Part shown: piece by piece, positions 24,600 to 38,530 of the stretch
Numbering within the stretch: position 1 is the stretch's first letter
Layout: each line of letters begins with the position of its first letter
Origin: Anoplopoma fimbria
Taxonomy: Eukaryota > Chordata > Actinopteri > Perciformes > Anoplopomatidae
Assembly: GCF_027596085.1 (NCBI RefSeq)
Contig: NC_072462.1
Coordinates: forward strand, 20,173,921 to 20,237,920
Direction: 5' to 3'
DNA length: 64,000 bases
Made by a program: the position numbers and the translations under genes
The notes under the pieces: generated by a model
What the model saw: only the letters and a program-made list of their open reading frames with translations
Database searches by the model: none
What the model was told of the DNA's origin: nothing

Positions 24600-24842
24600 A
24601 AAAAGGAACCAGTGTTCCATTCCCCAGAGATTCCCCTCAGGAGATATATGAGTGTACACCGACGCATCCCTCTCTGGATGGTATGGGATATGCCAGTCTC
24701 AAGTTGTGATGAAAATGGGAAATCCTCTATCCCTCATAAATTATCTGGAGCTGTCCACGGTACTAAAGTACTGTAACACCTTGCTACAAGGGCTTCGTAC
24801 ACAGAGTACTCGCGTTTCTCTTTTTTTTCTCCAGAAAACTGC
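24600..24842 (+). mobile_element. DIRS-like retrotransposon RNase H relic
   Basis: One + frame reads YTDASLSGWYGICQSQVV, then PLSLINYLELSTVLK and LLQGL. This matches the opening motif of the RNase H domain of DIRS/gypsy-like retrotransposons (T-D-A-S-L-x-G-W-G, then I-N-x-L-E-L-x-A-V). The Asp of TDAS and the Glu of LEL are the catalytic positions. Upstream, IPLRR is in an adjacent frame, showing a frameshift. The rest of the element is gone. Confidence 0.7.
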
Positions 24843-27249
24843 CTACCCTGGAGTACCACTTTAATTATAATATGCTGAAAGATTATTATGCTCAATAATG
24901 TTTTTGGCCCAATATTGCTATGAAGAACCCTTCTCTGCTTGGCCAAGGCCAAGAAGTCTATGTCATCCATCCTGCCAAACACACCTGAGTTTTCTCTTTC
25001 TGCATCCTTCACACAGCCACAGCTTTATTATAACTGCAATTTAGATATCTTCTCTCCATAGAGTGAAAACATTTTAGTACAGTTGTTTATTTGTGGTATT
25101 TTCTTTTTATGCCAGTGGATAAAAAGCAAATGCAGACTGTATGACAGTATGTCTCCAATGCAGCAACGATTGATTTTAATAGCAGGGCATATTCCTTCTC
25201 CCCACAACAGCGGCTGTAAATGTCAGGTTGTGGTGTCAGTCCGTCACAATTAAATAAGAGTTCCGTCTTTCTAGACTGACCATTTTTCAGGATAAACTTG
25301 TCATAGATGAGACATTCATATTTTTATCGCAAATAATATTTGATGGCATTTTACTTGTTTTACATACATGACTGTACAGAGCAACAGGAAATATGGAGTG
25401 ATAGGTGATAAAGCTTTGGCCCAGAACAAAAAAAATCTGCATTGTTTTACAAAGACCTGAGTATTTTATCACTGCTCATTACATCTACCATCTTCATTTT
25501 AGACTAAGTAAGTAATTAAACTCGATGGTAGATGAACCTTAAAAAGATACTTGCCTTTGTTGTTGCATCTTTTCAACAAGTGTGCAGACATGGCAAACAA
25601 GAAATTACAAAGTCAAAACCAAACATGCAACCACGAAACAATATCTAATAACATGTCTGATGTTAGGGTTGGGGATTATATTTGTATTTCGAAATATAAG
25701 AAATAAGCAATGTCAATTGATTTATATTTCACAAATGACAACAATAATTAGTCAAAGAAAGTTAATTTAAAAAAAAAAACATCAATTTCAAAGAAGGGTT
25801 ACGCTAATATAAAGACGGTAATATCAATTTAAATGTGTGCTAACAAAAGATTTACAATTACTATGTTCCTATTAAGTGTGCTATAAGATGTTAATTTGAA
25901 ATACAACGCTGTTGTTCCAGTCTTTCAACATTATAGAGACTAAAAGTGAGGACTCAAAGAGGAAGGGACTGACAGCAAGAGAATGACAGCCGCTTCGTAT
26001 GTCAAGAAAACAAGAGCTTTATTTAAAATAAATGTTTCGGAGACTGGAGAGGAAAACAGACAGAGGAACAAAGGGATGAAAACAAATATGACAAAAAAAA
26101 ACAACATAAAGAGAGGGCCAGAACAGAAGGAAGTCGACCAAGAAGAGACTGGCTGGATGAAACCAAATAAACACAATAGAGACAGACAAGTGAGGGGCAG
26201 AAGAGGGAGAGAAAAGGAACTGTAGTGTAACACAATGAACAAAAACAGTGACTGGACATGAGTGATTAGTACAGGGCAGAGAGCTGCGGGCCCAGGAGAC
26301 TCTGTGTGAACAGTGTGTAGTGTGTAACGTTGGTGTGCAAGCTGCTGAACGAGATCCTGCATTCATTCCAGTGTGCTCCTATGAACACAACTGCAGTATC
26401 AGAAACATTGAACTCTCCTAAATTGTTGCAGCAACTTTAATAACAATTTGTTCACATTGGCCCCATTCTGTCTAACTTCATCCAGCTCCCAATTCAAAAT
26501 AGCTCAAATTCAAAGTGCCTCTCCTAATATAGTGCCTACTGCAATCTAATACACAATTTCACAACATCATATTTCATCATCTGTTGTGCGCCCAATCATT
26601 GACAACACTGGTTGTGTCACCATCTCCAGAATAAAAAAAACTACTTTTGGAAACAACTCCTTATATTTGTGAGTGCCTCATGAAGACATATTCAAACTAG
26701 TTTAGTTTATTTGACACAAAGAGAGGACACAAAGCCATAATATTTGGCTTGAGGACTTATTTTCATTGTGGCCTTAAAAACAGCACTGATTCAGGAGAAT
26801 AGTTTCCTATGCCGTCAAACTCATACAATTAATCTCTGTTGTATCATCGACAATATAATCACTCCAAATCAAAAAAACAAGAAAAAATATAAATAAATAT
26901 TTATAAAAATGCAAATGAACTCAGATGATGAATTTACACTTCCAAGTTTATCATAATAATTAAATTACCATTTTTTTCTCGAACTGCTTTATTTTATTAA
27001 CTTATTTTTTGTAAATATGCAGTGGTAATTATACCAATTTATTACACCATAGTATCTTTAAAAAAATACACATTATGGTATTGAACCTCGGCAAACACAA
27101 CTCAGCAACGCTAGTCTGATAGGCATGAGTTCCCCTGGGCCTGCGAAAGGGCTCTTGGAGATAATCAGAGGCTCTGTTGTTATTATGTGGCTCTATCCTT
27201 CAAAGGCAGCCATCTGAGCTGTTACAATGACTGTTTGCCAATGTGTGTT
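24843..27249. other. Gene-poor stretch
   Basis: The stretch 25930-26230 is purine-rich, giving long Ser/Leu/Phe frames on the - strand that I judge spurious. The stretch 26850-27070 is very AT-rich. There are no supported genes. Confidence 0.45.
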
Positions 27250-27281
27250 GGTCGGTTCAACCCCAGTGTGTTGAACCGACC
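27250..27281. repeat. Short perfect inverted repeat (12 bp arms, 8 bp loop)
   Basis: GGTCGGTTCAAC at 27250-27261 is repeated in inverted form at 27270-27281. Its role is unknown. It lies about 90 bp upstream of a SINE. Confidence 0.8.
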
Positions 27282-27355
27282 TTGAGACCGCAAACAGATC
27301 AATAGACGAGTAGTCAAAATAGCTCAAAAGTCTCAATCGAATAATTAGCTTAATC

Positions 27356-27747
27356 AGGTTCTGTTCAGGGCTGCACGGTGGTGTAGTGGTTAGCACTGTC
27401 GCCTCACAGCAAGAGGGGCCCGGGTTCAATTCCCGGGCCAGACAACCTTCTGTGTGGAGTTTGCATGTTCTCCCCGTGTCAGCGTGGGTTCTCTCCGGGT
27501 TCTCCGGCTTCCTCCCACAGTCCAAAGACATGCAGTTTAGGTGCATTGAAGACTCTAAATTGCCCGTAGGTGTGAATGTGAGTGTGAGTGGTTGTCTGTC
27601 TATATATGTCAGCCCTGCGACAGACTGGAGACCTGTCCAGGGTGTACCCTGCCTTCACCCATTGACAGCTGGGATCGGCTCCAGCACCCCCGCGACCCTT
27701 AACTGGATAAGCGGTTATGGAAGATGGATGGATGGAGGTTCTGTTCA
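27356..27747 (+). mobile_element. tRNA-derived SINE, copy 1, with perfect 12 bp target duplications
   Basis: The head GCTGCACGGTGGTGTAGTGG has a pol III A box, and the B box GGTTCAATTCC lies at 27423-27433. The body contains GTGGAGTTTGCATGTTCTCC and CCTCCCACAGTCCAAAGACA, and the tail is (ATGG)n. AGGTTCTGTTCA flanks both sides (27356-27367 and 27736-27747), the mark of a retroposed insertion. The SINE proper is 27368-27735. The 124-codon + frame and the - frames here are products of the SINE and not genes. Confidence 0.95.
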
Positions 27748-30700
27748 TTTTTCTGAGTGAGTCTTAATTGTCCCACAACTGTTTAACAAATATCTTAGGT
27801 AGCTAACAGAGGTCTCGGTATGTCCAATCTGACCATTTAGGACAGCAAGTGGTCACACATAGGTAGCTAAGTCTACATTTTGGTGCTAATAAAATAAATT
27901 ATGTTTTGGTCTAACGGAGTGACAAGTTATAGTCTTCTAGCCATTTCCTAATTTACCTTATTTATTCTTGACTCAGGGTTAACCTTAATATGTTCTCATC
28001 TCCCCTTCTTGATGACTCATCCATTTTGGCAATTAAATCAAATTTGGAAACACTGCTAAACTACTGCAGATACTATATTAAGATGAATGAAACCAGTGTT
28101 CACTGGTTAATTTGTCAGTGATAGAAAAGAGCACTCATCCCTTTGACATTTGGGTTTTCAAAGAGGTACAATGCATCTATCAGACCTCTGAATCTAAATA
28201 ATTCATTGGATAAACTGCTGTTGGGAACCCAGATGTTTCTTGCCCCGCATGCTTCACATCACTGACTGCTGGCTGTCTTGACGACTGTTGAGAGAGTTGA
28301 GCGTGCAGTTTGTCTTATAGTCACACAGTGATTTCACCTGGCAGAAAACGAGGTTAGTAGCCTGGCAGACTGACGACTCATCTTCCAGTGATTCAGCCAG
28401 GCATCGCTCTAGCTGCGGTGGATGCTGGCACTGGTTTAGCTGGCCCAAGTCCCATCTCTCTGCTTCATCACATTTCCCTGCCTTGGTTTGTTTTCTTCAT
28501 TTCTTCAATGCCCCTGACATTGTTATTCATTGCACTGGCAACGCGGCTGGACCAGTTATCCCTCTAACCAAAAAACATTCTCACACCAATGGGTCAAATA
28601 ACACAGTTTGGTCAGTGGCACTAAACATTACGAGTGAGAATGGATTGCTATAAACAGCCTATTTACTGTTCTTTGTCTTGAGGCATACTCTTGTGCATGA
28701 CTTTGTTTTGGGATTGATTTTGGATTAGTTACAAATGTAGGCTTGTTTAACCTGCCAATACTGGTTGCATGCACAGACACTTTTGTTTTTTTACTGTACA
28801 CACCCTCACAAGTCCGATAAAGGTAGTTTAGTTTAGCAGCTATAGTCTATACTGAATCAAAGTAAGCTATTTAGAGGACATAACCACACACGGCAGTATT
28901 GCTGTTGCAGTTAGTGATGGAAAGTGCTACTTTCTTGAAATAAATCTTTAAGAATTGTGGTTGATATGGCAACACCTGTATTAACTGGTGGTAATAGGAA
29001 TTGCTTCTTAGTAATAGGCAACAGGTTGTGTGCAAAATGGCATTTGTATTGAATACTGAGGGCAGGAAACAAAGATTAAAAGGGTTACTGTTTCACAGAA
29101 GTGACAAAAATTTGTGTATGTGTCAAACCATGCAAAACTTACTGTGGGCTGGCAGGACTTATTGCATCATGTTATTATAATAAAGGAAAGATTTTACAAT
29201 GTTGTCCCACACAAGTTTTCTTCCACATCTAGTCCACTACGTGTATAAAATGCTTCCGGTGATTCCCTTGTGCAACTCAAGTTGATTCTTATGCAAGGAA
29301 AAGAGACACAGTACCAATGGAACCCACCACATATTGGGGCAATTACAGAGTGTAAATACTTTGAATGGATATTGTTGAAAAACTGCAGAAGTACTTTCCT
29401 AAAGCTAACATTTCTAATAAAATGGGCTAATTTCTGTTTTTACTATCCCTTCAACTTTAAAGTAAGCCTTAGGATGGCTGTGCTGCTTGGACCTTTATTA
29501 TGAAGACATTTAAGTACAGATTAATATGCATCAGGTTTGACATGTGTTTTTAAACTTAATGTCTCCTGCTTCAAAAGTGAAAGACATAACATGCATGCCG
29601 CCATGAAAATGTCTGGTTGTCGCTCAGCATCACAAGCTCTAATTTAATTTTACCAACCATTCAGTCCCTCAAGGTGAGAACAGGGCAATTAGTGGACCAG
29701 AAGCCAGTCTTCATCCCACAGCCTGGCAGCCGCAGGTAACCTGCCACACAGCCAGCAGCTGTTAACTATAGAGACCGCTAGCCAACAGCCAGTTAGCAGC
29801 CACCTGGCCAGCCGGCAGCTGGTGACCAGCCACTGAACCATACAGGCACCATCAGGCATCTACCAATCTGACAGCCAGGAAGCCAACAGGGAGCCAGCAA
29901 TACCACAGAAGGTTCACGTGGACAACCTCATGAAGACTGGGCGAGGAAAAGTGAGTCACTACAGCAAGTCAAGTGCTTGGAGTCACAGCATGTCCAGGCT
30001 GAAAACACATGTATGGTCCCTCTTATTCGTCAAAGGAGCAGGATAACAAACACAAATAAATAAATATGTTGCCTTTTAAAGAAATACAGTCTAACTTACT
30101 TCATGTTTAGAAACAGAACAAATAATCAGCCGAAAAGGGGAAAATAGTCATTTTAAATATTCAAATACTAAAACAAACAAACAAACACTGACAGTCAGAA
30201 TTATAGTGACGGAGACATGTAACAGCTGGTAGCCTTAATCCTTTGTCGTTTAAATATTTATTCATCAAATCATTCTGTTGGTTTCACAAAACGTTGCTTA
30301 ATTTTACAAACAATGTTTTTTATGTTGATTTCACTGTGGCACCTCACACTGTTTACTTTCCTGTCTGGCTAATTTGATAAAGATCATTTTGTGCCATGAA
30401 GACTTTTTCTCAGTATGCAAAACCAACAAATGACAAAAAAAAACGAAAATTGTCTTAATGCATTCCCTCAGCAGGTTATGTTTTAGGAAATGATTATCAT
30501 TACTATTAGTTTGTCGCAAAAATCATGCATATCACAAAAAAAAATTCTAAACATGGTAACTGAATCATCCCTCTAGTAGGCTGTGAGAATATATTCTATC
30601 AAGACTTCAAAGCACCTTTGTGAAATGAGCTTTGACATGTGCGTTTCATTGTATACGTTGGATGCAAGGATAGTTGCAAGTTTTAATTGTAAGGATAAAA

Positions 30701-30944
30701 CTTTCTAAACATCAAATATGCATGTGTATTTACAAATACAGACAAAAAACAATGGAGAAGCATGATATTGTTTTTGTTGTTGATTAATTCTACGTATCCT
30801 TCTACAACGATTCTCATGATATCCTACAAGAGTTACTCTTCATTTTTTGTGCGTTTTTCAACAAAAGCCTTACACTCGGTACATTTATGCGTTGTTTTTC
30901 AAATAAACTTCTGCCTTGAGGAAATTCTCAGTTATATTAGGCAA
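27748..30944. other. Gene-poor stretch with a cryptically repetitive block
   Basis: No coding blocks were recognised. Within 29690-29905 the words GCCAGC, CAGCTG and AGCCAG recur many times at irregular spacing, so this part is simple-sequence-derived. The rest is ordinary AT-rich DNA. Confidence 0.45.
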
Positions 30945-31140
30945 CACTACTACTTTGTTAGGTGTAGGAATAGATTGTGAAATACTTAGTTAGGTTTAGG
31001 CCACAAAACCACTTAGTTAGCTTTAGGAATAAATCGTTGTTTGGGTTGAAGTAACCACGGCAGCGGCATTACTGTAGTATGCAAGTTATGTGACAGAAAC
31101 ATTAATGTTGACTTGTTGTTTCAAATGGGGAACAACTGAT
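30945..31140. repeat. Fish repeat with degenerate tandem TTAGTTAGGTTTAGG units
   Basis: CTTAGTTAGGTTTAGGCCAC and CACTTAGTTAGCTTTAGGAA are two degenerate units, followed by GGCATTACTGTAG, AAGTTATGTGACAGAAAC and TGTTGACTTGTTG. I recognise this wording as a dispersed, partly tandem repeat in fish genomes. Confidence 0.5.
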
Positions 31141-33077
31141 GTCTCCTCGCTGAAAGATCACTGTTTGTTCGAAACCATCCACCTCCCCTACCGCACGCCC
31201 AGTCTGTGATTTAGCAGTCTTTATACGTCCTCACTCAAGATTTAAAAAAAAAAAAATGTGGGATATCTATGAATTACGGCTCATTATTTTAAGGTATTGT
31301 TAAGAATGCTGGATGGGACCAGCCTGATTCATTTGTATCTACATGTGATATTATTTGGTCTTGGTTTACATGATGTTTCATGTCTTATCTTTCCCCGCTA
31401 CACTAGAAATGATATAAAAATCTTATGAGTGACTTTACATGATGTCATGTTCACGATATGATAAACCCAGGTATAGAATGCCAACCTCTCTGACACCACT
31501 CTCCAACCAATTATTACAATTTATTCACCAGGACAGCTCAAACAATACATTTATCTACCCATTAACCATTACAGTCTCACAGAGTTTCTAGGACAGATGA
31601 AGACTTTGTATTGTTTTACAAGTCTCTCCCCCAGCATTTGTCTCTTCACTTTAGACATTGTTTACTTTCAATTGTGGTGATCACTGTCCTTTAGCAACAG
31701 GAAACATACATACCATATGGATGTTTGTGGGAAACTAAAAACTGGAAAACAAAACAAAAACAAAGCCATTATTCACTGAAATGTCCTGGATAAATCTTAA
31801 TTCACACTTCATCATTGTGACCCGTATAAAACACAGCCAGCCAGCATTCTTTGCTTGTTTCAAACAGCTGGGGGCAGCTTTATCTATCTCTTACCTCCTG
31901 TTCCCATATGCTGATGTTTTATTGGGCAGGTAAGAAAACAGGATAGCTCCACAGTGGACGATGTCCCACAGATCAGAGACACCCACTCCAATCTTGTTGG
32001 GAATATTCTCTCACAGGGTACTGATACATGACTAGCGAGAGCAGAGTAGGATGTGAAAATAAAGCCTGTCCACAGCACTGAAGTAGCTCTAAATCTCTCT
32101 TCCCGTACTGCATCCAAGGGTCTGACTTTTCTCTTTGGCAATAACACACACACCAGCCATCTGTCGCCATCTCTGATAAAGTGGGCACTTAACAAAGTTG
32201 AAATTATATCTCACCTCAGTAGTTAGAAATCCCCTCTGTGAAGTACTTGAGAAGTAACTGAATGCTATATATATATTAGTTTTATTATGTCTGGGTGTTT
32301 ATTGTGGAACTTTCATATCAATTTGCCCTCATCTGGTACAAAGTTTGTTACGAGTGTGGATCCTTTGATTTGCTTTTTACTGAGGCACTAGTGTTTTAGA
32401 CTTGTAGCATCCCAGGGATTGTCAAGTGATTACTGTTAAGCATGACTGCAAACCACCTACTCTACATACTATGGTTATGTTGTATTACAAAAACACCACA
32501 AGAGAAATGCCTTTTTTAAGCAGTTTGTTGGTTTTTCATCTGTCACTTCTTTTGCAAGCCTCTTAATCTCCACAGCAGCTGTCAGTGCTGTGAAGACACA
32601 AAATGCTACCACCTTGCTGTCCAGGTTAATTAACCAATAACTGCTGTTAACCACAACCACTGCCCAGATGTTGAAAGGGGGTATTGGGTACAGCTAATCA
32701 ATGACACACAGAGGAAGCTACAAATGTAGACAGTCAATTTAACTGTTCCCCATTGATGTGTGAGTATTGTCATTAAAAACTGTCTGAACTTGTAACTTCA
32801 ATTAATCATTCAAGCAACAGGCAGGTGTTTAAAAGTGATGAACTAAATTTGTGGAAGGTTTTCAGATTAGGTCTTTGCATTTATTAACTCTTGTCCGTTT
32901 AAATGTATTAACTAGGGTGGACCAAATCTTTGGAGATATATGAAATGAAAGCATGCTCTAAATGCATGTCCTTTGAATCGTAATACAGGAAGGACTTGTT
33001 TTTACGTATTGTTTGTAGATAATATGAAGCTTAGCGGAAGTTCAGTCAGGAAGACTCCAATTCATTCATTCACTCCC
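31141..33077. other. Gene-poor stretch; possible transposase relic at 31884-32195 (-)
   Basis: The - strand frame at 31884-32195 includes ALASHVSVPCERIF, which weakly resembles the V-P-S-E-R-x-F motif in the C-terminal dimerisation region of hAT transposases. The flanking residues do not support it well. Nothing else is supported. Confidence 0.25.
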
Positions 33078-33085
33078 TTTCTCTC

Positions 33086-33129
<44 letters not shown>
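33078..33129. repeat. (CT)n microsatellite
   Basis: About 26 CT units with one G interruption. The overlapping Ser-Leu frame and Arg-Glu frame are spurious. Confidence 0.95.
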
Positions 33130-34605
<1,476 letters not shown>

Positions 34606-34949
34606 ATAACACGTTGTATGGTTGTGTATCGGAAAGTTAAATGTTGTGTGTGTTAAAGTAACAGTGCTTCTGAGTGTAACTTGTGTTTTTGAGTGCTTGT
34701 TTGCTAGTTGACTGTCAATGACAGCTGCTGGGCTATACAGGGTCTCAGAGCTTGTTAAAGACTGACTGGGGATAATGGAGTGGGTCTGCTGATTGTTCAC
34801 TAAATCCACACAAACAAACACTAGTAGAAACAGTCAGTATGTCAATTCCGTTGTAAAGTTATAATGACTTCTACTCCAGTCAGGCATCCTTCCAAAGTTG
34901 TGTTATTGTGACTGATCTGCAGAGGTTGGAACCTTGTTTGTATAGGTGT

Positions 34950-35225
34950 GTGTGAAAGTGAATGTATGCCTTATTCTTGGTTTTCTGTCTTTGTGAGGAC
35001 CATTGTTTTTTGGAAGTGAGTACATGTTGGCTGGTTCTCACTTCTCTAAAGGCTGTTTTATGGTTAAGTCTTGGTTTAAGTTAGAAGGTGAGAATTTAGG
35101 TTAAGTTTAGGGTTATTATTGGGGTTAGCCATATAGCTTCAATGATAAGGGGCTAGGGATCTCATTATTTCAATGAAAGTCCACACTTAAAGGTGCAAAT
35201 GTGTGGGTGGGTTTGCGTGTGTGTA
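34950..35225. repeat. Dispersed fish repeat of the GTGAGGACC type
   Basis: TCTTTGTGAGGACCATTGTT, then TTGGCTGGTTCTCACTTCTC, TAAAGGCTGTTTTATGG, GGTTAAGTTTAGGGTTA and AGGGGCTAGGGATCTCATTA appear in the order of a repeat I know to be common in spiny-rayed fish, often beside TG tracts as here. Confidence 0.6.
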
Positions 35226-38200
35226 TCCAAATTGTAATTTTAAAGGACCCTAAATTGTATAATTTCAATAAAATATAATTGGATATACATGCTGTAATAT
35301 CAAACAAAATTGGAGCATACTCCCTAGAGTAAATATGAATATAAATATGCATGGTAAGGTACATACTGTATGTGTTGTGTGTATGTGTGAGTGCAAAAGA
35401 ATGATGTTGAGTAAATTCAATGTTCTTATCTTAAACAGCTTAATATTTCAATGCTATACTGGACAGTGCTATATAGGTGTTTAGATGCACTTGTTCTGAG
35501 ACGCAGAGTACATAAATTTAGGTTCACCAAGAAAACTAACCCAAATGAATGCAATTGTGTCATGTTTGGAACAAACAGCAGCTGCTAAACATCGACCAAA
35601 AGTCATGAAATGAGGCAAACCATAATTATTTGGCACTCTAACATTATTTATACATTTATTTGCCCTGTACTTCAATCTGTGAACCTGTGCTAACAGTGCT
35701 ACAGAAATAAATAACTGGTGGATTGTTTGCTAGCAGGTTTAAGAGGTTACTAGAGGATGTTGGCAACCATACGCAGTGTGTCTTCATCATGGCAGTCTAC
35801 ACTAGTTGTATCAGGCTGCCATTTATGAATATAGGCTACAATTTATTTTTATTTTACAGCTGTCCCAAACCAGGGTGGCTTCTAGAAAGACCATTTGCTT
35901 TCCCAAATGTGTTTTCCGGTGATAGTAACTGTTAAAGACACATAACACTGTGAAACCCAAGCTAGCTAGCAGGAGAGACAGTAAACATCTTTCAGAAGAT
36001 TTTCTATAAACACTCGGAACTTTCATAAGAACTGTAAAGGACAGTATAACAGGATCACTTGAATAAAACGTTATAATACGATAAGTTCTGAACAACAATC
36101 AATTAGAAAGCTGAAGTTATAGAGACACAGGTAACAGCTTAAACAGAATAAACTGTAACTCCAGGCTTAGTTTTTCCAAAGACCCAACTATATGCATAAA
36201 TCAATTAACCAATTGAGAAAAAAGCACAATAAATCTAGTTCTGCTAGATAGATGCTAAAATAACTTTTGATGATCATCTATGTGATTTGAAATACTAGGG
36301 GACATACAAAAAATCATTCCACTTTTGAGTTAGTGAGTTATCGATTGATCCTGATCCTATTGTATAGTGTTTATTGCAAAGAAAGGTATTTTCTTTTTTC
36401 CAGGCTCACAATTGATGAATCATGAGCTATTACCAGCTGGTATAAACAAGAGTTATGCTCTAACACTGAAAAATAAAGAAAGACTAAAAAGATATACTAT
36501 GCAGGAATTTCCTAAAAAACAATGTATAGACTCTAAAAATAATAATTCCTGTCAATCATCACTTATGACCCATTAATGTTGAGGTGTCCGTAACTGCACT
36601 ATGAATATATTTTCTCTTTCTTTCTTACTTTTATTTCATGTTTGGGACCTTTCTGGACACCAGCCTTTTGGCAGTGGATGTGTAGCCCCCAGCCAATAAG
36701 AGCGTGCAGGTGAGGTTGGAAAAAGGTAGTGACTGGGTTATATCACTGTCTCTCTCCTCTGCTCTCTGTATGTGTCATGGCTGTTTAGTGTGCAGGGGTG
36801 ACACAAGGGACAGTTAAGAGTAAGCAAGAATTACTGCATAGTATACCTTAAACACTAGTTGAATAACTTGATTTACTTTACCTAGTGTGATTGAAGTTCT
36901 TTGTTGCAATGGTTGGTGGAGTAGTGGACTCATGTCAGTGCTCAATGACATCACTGTTGATTGTGGTCGGAAATTTGACAGAACAATGTTCTTTTTCTTC
37001 ATCTCTAATGTGACCCCTCACTTCATCATAATACCCGCAACTGCCAAATTTCACCTTGACTTTTCCTTTCTCTCTGGCTTGACTCTCTGCCTGTCTGCCC
37101 TCTAACTCTCTTCCTCTTGGCAGGGTGCCTCTCTGCTATCTGCCTAGGTTCTCCTCTGCCAATTTTCTGTCCTGGATTTGACAGATTGTCCCGTGGCAGA
37201 TTATATCGCTCAACTAGACCCTGTCACGGAGGGATAAGAGCTTGAGGGTGTGTGTGTGTGTGTGCAAAGATGAAACAAGAATTAAAAAAAATATATATTC
37301 AACACAAAACAGGGACAGAAGAAACAAAAGCTATGAAAAGTAGTTTTTTGTGAGGCAGTACACAGTACACAGAAAAAAACATGTGAAACATGTCAAGCCT
37401 TAATTATTTCCAAGTCATTTTCTTGCAGAAAATATATCGCAGACATAATCCAGCTCCAAATCATTCTGGATAATAGCTCATTCATGCATACATTTATGGT
37501 GGTGCTATCCATGCTGCTCAAATACAAGCTACTCTGGAAGTGGGTATCCAGAGAGTTTTACAAAGGTTTTGTCCCAGCTAACTGTACAACCATTGTCAAC
37601 AAAAAAATAAATACTAGCATCATCACAATATTGTATTGGATTACATACAATAGTGTAACTAATAAATAAATAAATATAACTAAGTTACAAGAGACAAAAC
37701 AATGCAGATGAGCACACATGACGCTGACATAACATGACAATGCTGTGAATCATATGTTGTATTATACGCAATCAAAATGTCTCAACCTAGTTAAAAACCT
37801 ACAAAAAGGCAATCCACTTTTAAAAAATTGTTTGTTCATCACAAACAAACACACATTTATCCACTTTTATTCTTCTCCCCCGCCAATTTTTATTCAGACA
37901 TTTGTTCAGGACTGATATTAAGTGAGGAGAGATGTAAGACCACCACCTGCAAAGCACAGCAAGGGATTAATGGCTCACAACCAAATGAGTAAAGAAGTTG
38001 TTTGTTTCCATAGTTCTGAATAAATAGAAGCAATTTTGTCATAAGAAGTAAGGATTTTTCAACCCCAGCAGATATATTACAGTATATATTACAGATCAAC
38101 AATGTAGCAAGTATATGATGAATTAAAGTGCTAGAGCTTGCATATAAACAATAAAAAAAAATAACTGTACTATGCTGCAACCCAAGAGCCAGGATATCCT

Positions 38201-38500
38201 AGCAACATACTGTCTTGTCAGCATCCAACCAATACACAGAAATGAAAAAAAAAACTATATCTATTTGATTAAAACATTATCATACCAGGCACAGTCCTGA
38301 TAAAGTGATATCCAGTTAATTGATTCATTTTGGCAACAGCAATGTTCAGTTGCAGGGTATCAGAGGTGAATGTTAACAGCTTAACTCACATAAGACCTTC
38401 ACTGGACGAGGACCAAGAGCCAAAATACTCCATGCATGCAAATGCAAAACTATTTTTTCTTTCCCAAATGGTGTAAACAAGTTCATCCCTTGAATTTTGA
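35226..38500. other. Gene-poor stretch
   Basis: A short (GT)n lies at about 37247-37264. No splice-compatible coding block was found. The frames at 35823-36098 and 37890-38180 (-) are AT-rich and irregular. Confidence 0.45.
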
Positions 38501-38502
38501 TA

Positions 38503-38530
38503 TACAGGGGGTGGACAAAATAACAAAAAA
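38503..38530 (+). repeat. Solo Tc1/mariner-like terminal sequence
   Basis: TACAGGGGGTGGACAAAATA resembles the end of Tc1/mariner-type elements found in fish. No matching inverted end could be seen nearby, so only a broken end may remain. Confidence 0.4.

Noticed and set aside
25940..26366. Overlapping Ser/Leu/Phe-rich frames of 78-140 codons on the - strand
   Set aside because: They come from a purine/pyrimidine-biased stretch with no conserved motif.
27193..27760. Frames of 117 and 124 codons on both strands
   Set aside because: They lie across the SINE and recur in the second SINE copy at 49448-49757, so they belong to the repeat.
31884..32195. hAT transposase C-terminus
   Set aside because: Only one short motif (SVPCERIF) resembles the family and the rest does not follow, so it is left as a low-confidence note.
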